Made by a program: the position numbers and the translations under genes. Positions 57,503 to 64,000 of a stretch of 64,000 nucleotides of DNA are shown in pieces (position 1 is the first letter of the stretch; each line of letters starts with the position of its first letter). The notes beneath the pieces were generated by a model that worked only from the letters and a program-made list of their open reading frames with translations, was not told the origin of the DNA and did no database searches. This stretch comes from JBBATK01 sp044228685 (GTDB lineage Bacteria > Bacteroidota > Ignavibacteria > Kapaibacteriales > NICIL-2): assembly GCA_044228685.1 (NCBI GenBank), contig JBGAUL010000023.1, forward strand, positions 1 through 64,000, in the 5' to 3' direction.

Positions 57503-58699
57503 ATGCGTCAGTCTCGTCTTGTTTGTATTCTTTGTTTTCTCTTCGCATCAATTCATCTCGTTGCACAACCGTCGGAGCAGCAGATTAAGAAGGACGTGGG
57601 AACGAATGGGGTTATCAAGTTTAGCTTTAGCAAGACTAGTGGCACGCGACAATGGAACAAGGAGCTCGGCAATTGGGAGTATGTGCGCGGTGTGGAGATA
57701 ACACGCGCATCCGGCTATCCGGGCGTTAACCTCATCGTTATCGGTGATGCCGTCTATCAACAACAAACAGCAAGCAGCTACACCTATTGGAAATTTCGTG
57801 TTCTGGAGAATCACTACGAAGGATTGCCGGAGCCCAGCCAGACGGAGATCATGAAACTCATTTCAACCGATTGGGCTTCATTTTATGGCTATCTGTTTGG
57901 CCAAACATTGAAGATTATTGAAGCACCGCATTTGGCTTCAGACCCACAGTGGCACTGGGATTCACCAAAGAATCTTGATGTGCGCATAGCCTCGAAACTT
58001 GAAATGATTTGGCAGGGAATCAATGTCGCGGTGGTAGATCAGTACTTCACGGTGCGACTCTTTCGAGATGACATGAAAGGACCCTGGCAGCGCTTCATGG
58101 TAACCTCGCGCGACGAACAGACGGTGATTTCTCAGCAACAAGTAGGATACGACCGTATTCGTGAACTTCAAAAAAACTCACTGGAGAAAACCTTTGACGA
58201 GCAGCAAGCACAGGCTATGGCGAAGTCGTTGCCGAGTGTGGACGTACCCGACTTTCAGTCAGCAACTGAGCTCGTTGCCTTTGTTCATAACATCATGATC
58301 AACGGCGACGAAAAGCAACTACGCGCCGTCATGCTTAAGCTCTTCTCACCTCGCTTCTTCGAAAGCGGCAGCACTGTTCAACTAACCGCATACGGCGAAC
58401 AAAGTCTGCGAAATGTCATCGACCGCGTTTACAACGGCTCAATTCGTTATCGCGACGAGTACTGTCAGAAAATCGCTCAACACCCACTCAATAGCGCAAA
58501 AGTCATCTACATCCCAAGCTGCATACAAAACACAACAAGCTCCATCAGCGTCGACAAATTCAATGTTGGTTACGTAGAGGGCAAAGCTAAGCAAGCGCTG
58601 CGCATATTTGATATCGAGGTCAGTGTGCGCACCGACGATGAAGCGAAGGCGATCATTGGCTCGTTTAGCTCACGTAAAACGATGTGTCCGAATGATTGA
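57503..58699 (+). CDS. Exported hypothetical protein
   Basis: 398 aa with GAGG about eight bases before the ATG. Signal peptide MRQSRLVCILCFLFASIHLVAQ. The mature part starts with a beta-rich domain (GVIKFSFSKTSGTRQWNKEL, GYPGVNLIVIGDAVYQQQ), followed by a helical stretch (ELQKNSLEKTFDEQQAQAMA) and an alpha/beta C-terminal domain. No family, catalytic motif or T9SS tail recognised. Probably periplasmic. Neighbours give no clue. Confidence 0.72.
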   Translation: MRQSRLVCILCFLFASIHLVAQPSEQQIKKDVGTNGVIKFSFSKTSGTRQWNKELGNWEYVRGVEITRASGYPGVNLIVIGDAVYQQQTASSYTYWKFRVLENHYEGLPEPSQTEIMKLISTDWASFYGYLFGQTLKIIEAPHLASDPQWHWDSPKNLDVRIASKLEMIWQGINVAVVDQYFTVRLFRDDMKGPWQRFMVTSRDEQTVISQQQVGYDRIRELQKNSLEKTFDEQQAQAMAKSLPSVDVPDFQSATELVAFVHNIMINGDEKQLRAVMLKLFSPRFFESGSTVQLTAYGEQSLRNVIDRVYNGSIRYRDEYCQKIAQHPLNSAKVIYIPSCIQNTTSSISVDKFNVGYVEGKAKQALRIFDIEVSVRTDDEAKAIIGSFSSRKTMCPND

Positions 58700-59422
58700 G
58701 AATTCACAGTCAATATTCCGGCTGTATCCCTTCCACTCAACCGCAACTAGCGTAATGAGCACGCAAAGAGCTCATCATCACATGTAGCTTCGAAGTGCAT
58801 GGCATGTGTCTGGTGTGGCGATTTGGAAGCGTACTTGGAAAAGCGTTGTTGCAAGCAGACGACTTCTTAAAATTTTGGTTACACGCGACACAAAAGCGCA
58901 TGCCTAGCTGTGTTCGTTGTAGATTGGATGCAACTACTACTTGTAGATTCAAAGTCTTGCTCCCTTTCACCGGAGTCATCTCAAGTAGTCTTGTATCCAA
59001 GCAGATATAACTTCGAGATAAAGAATGCAAGCGTCCTGCTTCTTAATGTGGTATGACAAGCCATTCATTGCAACGATCTTAGGCGAAGACTTGAGATCCG
59101 TATCGACTCAAGACTTAAGGACAATCGTCGATAATTCTCACGATTCATGGCTACTATTTCCGTCCGAGCAAGGCCTGTGGATAACTTATTAATCTCGCTC
59201 TAAGTCGCTGTTTTCTAAATTGTTGCTGAAACATCTATTTTTTCATCAATATAGGCACCACGGCGGCGGCATATCTCTTGCGACAACACAATTCTCCTTC
59301 CACAAGTGAGCTTTCTTGCATCCCATTGAGAAAGTTCAACTCAATAGTGTAGTGGTCGCAGAGAGTTTCTTGTACAGACAATACACATAGTAAAGTTCTT
59401 CTATCACCTTTTTGGGAGTTTT
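58700..59422. other. Long intergenic gap, nothing recognised
   Basis: About 720 bases between two plus-strand exported-protein genes. Overlapping frames of 97 codons (minus) and 71 codons (plus) occupy the same stretch and neither resembles a protein. No terminator, tRNA or repeat found. Confidence 0.5.
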
Positions 59423-59929
59423 ATGAACAAACAACTATTGCTCGTTGTTGTGCTGATTGTCACGATATCATCGTGGCTTGGAGCGCAAGAACTTTCTTCT
59501 TCGGTGCTCGGCTCAGGCGCAACGCAGAGTCAGTCGTCGAAAATGATCATCCGGGGAACACTCGGGCAGAACGTCATTGGTCCAACTCGGAACCAAACGG
59601 ATGTTTTGGAGGCAGGATTCTGGCATTCAAGAACATCTGCAACTGCTAGCGCTCCTGATATATCAACGACAAACGACAAACAATTGCAGACCAGTCCGCA
59701 GCCGGTCGTCAACTTGGCAACAATCAGTTACCACGCCAAGACCCGTGAACACGTCACGATGGAACTCTACACCATTCTCGGTGAAAAGCTATTTACCGTC
59801 TTCGAAGGCACTGTAGATGGCGACTTCTCAACCACGCTCAACACAACTTCGCTTGCCAGTGGCAGCTACACCTTGCGTTGTACGAGTGCGCAACAGAGCT
59901 TAACTCACGTGATTGTTGTGCAGCACTAA
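59423..59929 (+). CDS. Small secreted protein that is mostly a T9SS sorting domain
   Basis: 168 aa with GGGAG four bases before the ATG. Signal peptide MNKQLLLVVVLIVTISSWLGAQ. A short central part (SSSVLGSGATQSQSSKMIIR, GTLGQNVIGPT, LEAGFWH) is a motif often seen just before sorting domains in Bacteroidota. The last 80 residues (SPQPVVNLATISY, MELYTILGEKLFTVFEG, GSYTLRCTSA, HVIVVQH) are the type A sorting domain. With so little cargo it may be a structural surface protein. It lies 91 bases upstream of the tail-fibre-like gene and may be co-transcribed with it. Confidence 0.83.
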   Translation: MNKQLLLVVVLIVTISSWLGAQELSSSVLGSGATQSQSSKMIIRGTLGQNVIGPTRNQTDVLEAGFWHSRTSATASAPDISTTNDKQLQTSPQPVVNLATISYHAKTREHVTMELYTILGEKLFTVFEGTVDGDFSTTLNTTSLASGSYTLRCTSAQQSLTHVIVVQH

Positions 59930-60020
59930 CACAGCACAAACACACGAAGCGCTCTTCGTTCCCCGCATCCGCTCGAAGCTTTCATACAAACACTAACTTT
60001 TCACTTTACATACTTTAACT

Positions 60021-62405
60021 ATGAAGAGAATACTCCTTTGCCTATTTGTGGCACTGTGTGCGTTGAGTTTATCAGCAAGCGCAGACATTCCGCGCACAAT
60101 CTCGTATCAAGGTGTGCTTGCTGCACCGAATGGAACATTGGTTGCTGACGGACAATACACCATCGTGTTGAATCTCTACACCGATCTCAATGCTGAAGCT
60201 CCGATCTATTCCGAGACACAAAAGGTACTCGTGATTCGCGGAATTTTCAACGTCATGATCGGTTCAGAAAATGCAATTCCTCCATCTCTGACCTTTGATC
60301 GCGCCTACTTTCTCGGTGTGGCAGTTAATGGTTCAGAAGAAATGAAGCCACGCACCGCACTTTCTGCTTCACCTTATGCATTCCGCGCTCAAAGCGCTGC
60401 GAAGGCTGATGTGGCTGATGCGTTGAGTTCAGGCGCGACAGGAGCAGTTACAAGTTTGAATGCTACACAAGGCGACGTTACTCTGCGTGCAGGTAATGGT
60501 ATCAATCTTGAAAAGCAAGGCAATGAGATTATCATTTCCGGTGCGGCTCAAAACGCAACTGATGCCAAAGGAAACAAAATCCAGGCTGTACCAGCAAATC
60601 TCTCATTCAACGGAGACGTGAGCGGAAACGTGAACACGAATTCCAGTCCATGGTATCTCTCCATTCCTCCCGCTAAGATCTCTAACGAGAAACTCGCGAC
60701 CTCAGCGGTTACGGGCTCAAAAATTGCTTCAAACACAATCACACTGGACAAGATCAGCGTTAGCGGTGCTGGCTCAGGTCAGTCAATTACCTTTACCGGC
60801 GGTTCTTCACCTATCTGGACGAATCCAACTCCGGGAGGTACAGCAGGTGGTGATTTGAACGGATCATATCCTAATCCAAGTATTGCAAATGGAGCCGTGA
60901 CCGGCGCTAAGATCAATACGAGCGGAGCTACGGCGAATCAAGTCATCAAGTTTGACGGTTCAAATGTTGTATGGGGTACAGACGATAACCTCGTTCTTCC
61001 ATTCACATCGACCACAAACTCTGCTTCAACATTGTTCGACATCAGAAACTCCGGTACAGGCTCAAGCATTAATGCGCAGATCTCAAATGCTGCAAGTAGC
61101 GCAGCTCCTCTTACCGTAACTACAAACGGTATTGGCTCAGGTATAACAGTTAATCTCTCCAATGCTTCAAACGGTGGCCGTGGAGTTGATGTGCAGCAAA
61201 CCGGTGTTGGCCCGGGTGTATTTGCAACAAGCGCAGGTGGCAATGCCGTGTGGGGTATCACTTCTTCAATATCTGCAGCCGGTGTGATTGGTGACAACAC
61301 ATTTGGTGAAGCGGTCGTTGGTCGCAACCGTGGCGGTAACGGTGTTGGCGCAGTCGTGGGTCGTAACGACTCTTCAGGATATGGCGTGCGTGGTTTCAAT
61401 ACCAAAGATGGTATTGGCGTTCTCGGTCAATCGGGAATTAGTGGCGGTACGGGTGTAGCCGGTCGCTTTGAAAACGTTAACGCTGCGAACACATCTTCAA
61501 CCGCCGTCAATGTTGCAACCAATGGTATAGGCTCAGGTGTTACTATCTCGCTCTCTAACGCTAGCAACGGTGCTCGTGCTATTGATGTAAACCAATCAGG
61601 TGTCGGACCCGGCGTGTTCGCAACAAGTGCGGGCGGTAACGCTGTTTGGGGTATCACATCTTCTATCTCTGCTGCCGGTGTCATCGGTGACAACACTTTT
61701 GGCGAAGCTGTCGTAGGTCGTAACCGCGGCGGTAACGGCGTCGGTGCTGTTGTTGGACGAAACGACTCTTCAGGATACGGCGTTCGTGGTTTCAATACAA
61801 AGAACGGTTATGGTGTCTTGGGTCAGGCCGGTATCAGCGGTGGTACAGGTGTTGCTGGACGCTTCGAAAACGTGAATGCAGCAAACTCATCGGATGTCTT
61901 GCAAGTTGTTACAAACAGCGCTACAGGTCGCGCAGCACTTTTTACTGGCGACGTTCAAATCAACGGCGACTTGACTGTCACAGGTACTGTCGCTAAGGGC
62001 GGCGGTTCGTTCAAAATTGACCACCCACTTGATCCAGCTAACAAGATTCTCTTTCACTCATTCGTTGAGTCTCCTGACATGAAGGACATCAACGACGGTA
62101 CAATCGTTCTCGACGCTAACGGTGAAGCATGGGTTCAGCTGCCGGATTGGTACGAAGCACTCAACAAGGAATTCTGCTATCAATTGACAGCAATTGGTGC
62201 AAAGGCTCCCGGTCTGTTTATTGCACAAGAAGTAAAAGACAATCGTTTCAAAATTGCCGGCGGTGTTGCAGGTATGAAGGTTTCGTGGCAAGTTACAGGT
62301 ATTCGTCATGATCCTTGGGCAGAGAAACACCGCATTCAAGTTGAAGTTGAAAAACCAATTGAAGAGAAAGGCACGTATATCCACCCGGACGTTTACGTTC
62401 CATAA
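60021..62405 (+). CDS. Tail-fibre-like repetitive exported protein
   Basis: 794 aa. Signal peptide MKRILLCLFVALCALSLSASA. The N-terminal module (PRTISYQGVLAAPNGTLVADG to RTALSASPYAFRAQSA, about 22-125) is common in secreted fibre-like proteins. Then come GGTAGGDLNGSYPNPSIANG and two consecutive 132-aa repeats at 61116-61511 and 61512-61907, with a third partial one from 61908. These have trimeric-fibre-like glycine/valine patterns (GVIGDNTFGEAVVGRNRGGN). The C-terminal domain (KGGGSFKIDHPLDPANKILF, HSFVESPDM, WVQLPDWYEALNKEFCYQLT, KVSWQVTGIRHD) is a widely shared bacterial module. Probably a surface fibre; no T9SS tail. Confidence 0.82.
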   Translation: MKRILLCLFVALCALSLSASADIPRTISYQGVLAAPNGTLVADGQYTIVLNLYTDLNAEAPIYSETQKVLVIRGIFNVMIGSENAIPPSLTFDRAYFLGVAVNGSEEMKPRTALSASPYAFRAQSAAKADVADALSSGATGAVTSLNATQGDVTLRAGNGINLEKQGNEIIISGAAQNATDAKGNKIQAVPANLSFNGDVSGNVNTNSSPWYLSIPPAKISNEKLATSAVTGSKIASNTITLDKISVSGAGSGQSITFTGGSSPIWTNPTPGGTAGGDLNGSYPNPSIANGAVTGAKINTSGATANQVIKFDGSNVVWGTDDNLVLPFTSTTNSASTLFDIRNSGTGSSINAQISNAASSAAPLTVTTNGIGSGITVNLSNASNGGRGVDVQQTGVGPGVFATSAGGNAVWGITSSISAAGVIGDNTFGEAVVGRNRGGNGVGAVVGRNDSSGYGVRGFNTKDGIGVLGQSGISGGTGVAGRFENVNAANTSSTAVNVATNGIGSGVTISLSNASNGARAIDVNQSGVGPGVFATSAGGNAVWGITSSISAAGVIGDNTFGEAVVGRNRGGNGVGAVVGRNDSSGYGVRGFNTKNGYGVLGQAGISGGTGVAGRFENVNAANSSDVLQVVTNSATGRAALFTGDVQINGDLTVTGTVAKGGGSFKIDHPLDPANKILFHSFVESPDMKDINDGTIVLDANGEAWVQLPDWYEALNKEFCYQLTAIGAKAPGLFIAQEVKDNRFKIAGGVAGMKVSWQVTGIRHDPWAEKHRIQVEVEKPIEEKGTYIHPDVYVP
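61116..61907 (+). repeat. Two in-frame 396-bp repeats in the fibre-like gene
   Basis: Unit A is 61116-61511 and unit B 61512-61907. A block of about 70 amino acids is identical in both (GVGPGVFATSAGGNAVWGIT through VRGFNTK), while many third codon positions differ. Confidence 0.9.
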
Positions 62406-62458
62406 GAGTGCTAACGGTTTCATGAGAAAATTCTTCTAACGAAATAACAATTGTATCT

Positions 62459-62863
62459 ATGAAAACACTATCAATCATCGGCAAGACAGTTCTAAGCGCT
62501 AGCTTGTGCCTGGGCTTTTGCACTTCATTAGCAATGGCTTCGAACACACAGACGGCGCGCAAGGCTAGTCCTGCGCCACGTATGGTCGTGACAATACCAC
62601 AATCAACCGGCGGACTCGCTTCTGACGCCCCGACCGTTGCTCCGGTATTGCCACAGAGTTCTTCGTCGAAAGCAAAGAACTCTGCTCAGTCTAATGCAAA
62701 GCAAGCAAACAAGCCGGTGTCTGAAACAAAGGTTGTTCTGCCTCGCACACCAGCTCCGGCTCCAGGTGCAAGCGTGCAGAGCTCTGAGCTTCCTTCAGCA
62801 GCATCGAGCACTGCTGTTCCTACGACACGTGAGAGCAATGCTTCTCCGAAGTCGAATAAGTAA
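62459..62863 (+). CDS. Small exported Pro/Ser/Ala-rich protein
   Basis: 134 aa. Signal peptide KTVLSASLCLGFCTSLAMA. The mature 105 residues are low in complexity, rich in Ala, Ser, Pro, Thr and Lys (ASPAPRMVVTIPQSTGGLAS, RTPAPAPGASVQSSELP), so intrinsically disordered. It follows the fibre-like gene by 53 bases and precedes a strong terminator, so the two probably share a transcript. A linker, cell-wall-spanning or adhesive accessory role is possible; no family recognised. Confidence 0.7.
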   Translation: MKTLSIIGKTVLSASLCLGFCTSLAMASNTQTARKASPAPRMVVTIPQSTGGLASDAPTVAPVLPQSSSSKAKNSAQSNAKQANKPVSETKVVLPRTPAPAPGASVQSSELPSAASSTAVPTTRESNASPKSNK

Positions 62864-62884
62864 GGAGCTCACCAGTATTTGAAG

Positions 62885-62916
62885 AAACGGCAGGCCTCAA
62901 ACCTGCCGTTTTTTTT
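62885..62916 (+). terminator. Rho-independent terminator
   Basis: Stem AAACGGCAGG and CCTGCCGTTT, perfectly paired over ten bases, loop CCTCAAA, continuing into a run of T. It lies 22 bases after the stop of the small Pro/Ser-rich gene and ends the fibre operon. Confidence 0.93.
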
Positions 62917-63363
62917 GTTGCAACTCCGTCGTCAACCTAACTCGGTACCTTCCTTCGTATCCTCCATCCTCGACACCACTTCACGACACGTTGAGCTAGT
63001 TCTTACTAACTGGATCTCCATTTCCGACCAGCATTCCGTGCCGTCTCGATTTTCAACTTGCTCATAAGGTCACTAGTGACGAACGTTCAGAGTGGTCTAG
63101 AATCCTGTGAGCTGCTGCTTCAAATAAAAATGGAGCACTATAGTTGCACCATCGTTAGCTGAAATTTCAGGGCTACTGCAGCTCTGAGTCGACGCTTTCA
63201 CTAAAGTTTTGTTATCTCTAAATCATTTGCCTGTATCGAGTTGCAGTTGACCTGAGAATTGTAGAATTTCACAGTAGGGATTAGGCTGCTGATTTGGCTG
63301 AATTGGCGATGCGCATTCGGAAAACCCTTGTAGTTACACTTTTCCAACCAACCCTCTGGTACC
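62917..63363. other. Intergenic, nothing recognised
   Basis: About 450 bases after the terminator, presumably containing the promoter of the last gene. A 62-codon frame at 62879-63067 overlaps the terminator and is not protein-like. Confidence 0.45.
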
Positions 63364-64000
63364 ATGAAATCTTGGGCTGTAATTCTTGTTTGTTTTGTTT
63401 TTGCTTTTACGATTAGCTCACTTCATTCACAAGACTTGCGTTGGGCTCACAACTTTGGGAGTGATTGGGGAAGTTTTGAAGGAATTGTATGTAGCGGCGT
63501 GGCGCATGATTCAAAAGGCAATACGGTAGTTGCGGGAAACTTTCAAGGTAGTACTGACTTTGATCCGAGCAATGGATCGACCATACTGACAGCATCGCTT
63601 CTTAGCAATGCATTTATTGCCAAATACAATTCCTCCGGTGCGTTGATGTGGGCAAAGAATATCACGAGTAGCATAAGCACCGATTGTTACGCAATGACGG
63701 TAGATAAAAACGACAATATCGTTGTCGTCGGCTCTTTTCAAGGCGTCGCAGACTTTGATCCGGGTGATGGTACTCATAAGCAAAGCGAGGTTGGCGAAGG
63801 CGATATGTTTGTAGCCTCCTACGATGCTGATGGCAATTACTTTTGGGCGAATGCGTTTGGGTCGAAAGGATTGGATCGAGTCATCGATGTTTGCTGTGAT
63901 AATGACGGGAGCATAGTCATAGGCGGATACTTTAGAGGGCAGATAGATTTTGATCCAGGTGCAGGTGAAGCTATGCTGACTAGTAAGGGAGGTCTTATCA
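63364..64000 (+). CDS. Secreted SBBP-type repeat protein (partial, runs off window)
   Basis: The first 212 codons are open to the window edge. Signal peptide MKSWAVILVCFVFAFTISSL then HSQ. The mature part consists of repeats of about 60 aa with the pattern GNFQGSTDFDPSNGSTIL, FIAKYNSSGALMWAKN and VDKNDNIVVVGSFQGVADFD, as in SBBP/lectin-like beta-propeller proteins of Bacteroidota that usually end in a T9SS sorting domain. The DFDPG motif occurs three times. The C-terminus lies outside, so the sorting domain cannot be confirmed. Confidence 0.82.
   Translation, partial: MKSWAVILVCFVFAFTISSLHSQDLRWAHNFGSDWGSFEGIVCSGVAHDSKGNTVVAGNFQGSTDFDPSNGSTILTASLLSNAFIAKYNSSGALMWAKNITSSISTDCYAMTVDKNDNIVVVGSFQGVADFDPGDGTHKQSEVGEGDMFVASYDADGNYFWANAFGSKGLDRVIDVCCDNDGSIVIGGYFRGQIDFDPGAGEAMLTSKGGLI

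Noticed and set aside
58737..59030. Overlapping 97- and 71-codon frames on opposite strands
   Set aside because: They occupy the same DNA, neither has a start signal or protein-like composition.

Overview
The window looks like a chromosomal segment from a free-living, Gram-negative member of the Bacteroidota/Chlorobiota group. The best guess is a Kapabacteria/Ignavibacteria-like lineage, inferred from gene content only. About seven secreted proteins end in a type A sorting domain of the type IX secretion system (T9SS). Several genes encode Bacteroidota-type lipoproteins, beta-propeller, PKD and Ig-like surface proteins, and Shine-Dalgarno signals are often weak. No rRNA, tRNA, CRISPR array, phage module, transposase or T9SS machinery gene was found.

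The most striking content is six genes, all on the minus strand, with one architecture: N-terminal tetratricopeptide (TPR) repeats, a short charged helix and a C-terminal class III nucleotidyl cyclase domain. They lie at 94-2409, 12578-14623, 14620-16620, 29719-31634, 31848-33467 and 47968-50079. All six keep both metal-binding Asp residues and the Lys/Asp pair that selects ATP, so they are predicted adenylate cyclases. Four form two tandem pairs in the same order of subtypes, which suggests an ancestral pair was copied. One of these four is split by a one-base frameshift in a homopolymer.

Region by region: 0-17 kb holds three cyclases among secreted or exported proteins, a solitary HNH nuclease with a possible modified-DNA-reader N-terminus, and a membrane protein with acyl-carrier-like segments. 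17-26 kb is a mosaic of small soluble accessory genes: three dihydrofolate-reductase-like paralogues, a DUF1801 protein, a TPR-like/rifampin ADP-ribosyltransferase fusion, a lipoprotein and lipoprotein-hydrolase couple, an AAA/DUF4143 ATPase behind three tandem palindromes, a cluster of 150-bp extragenic repeats, a VOC protein and a DUF2200 protein. 26-48 kb holds very large T9SS-type cargo (a PKD protein, a propeller protein, a reprolysin-like metalloprotease with two LamG domains, a BNR lipoprotein and an SBBP/PKD/Ig protein) around the second cyclase pair. 48-57 kb holds the sixth cyclase, catalase-peroxidase KatG with a clear terminator, and a two-gene lipoprotein operon. 57-64 kb holds exported proteins, a tail-fibre-like repeat protein with a small Pro/Ser-rich companion, and the start of another SBBP-type secreted protein that runs off the window.

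How the genes may work together is inference. The cyclases could feed cAMP signalling from several TPR-sensed inputs, but no cAMP receptor is visible here. The large secreted proteins depend on T9SS genes elsewhere. KatG and Arr are self-contained protective functions.
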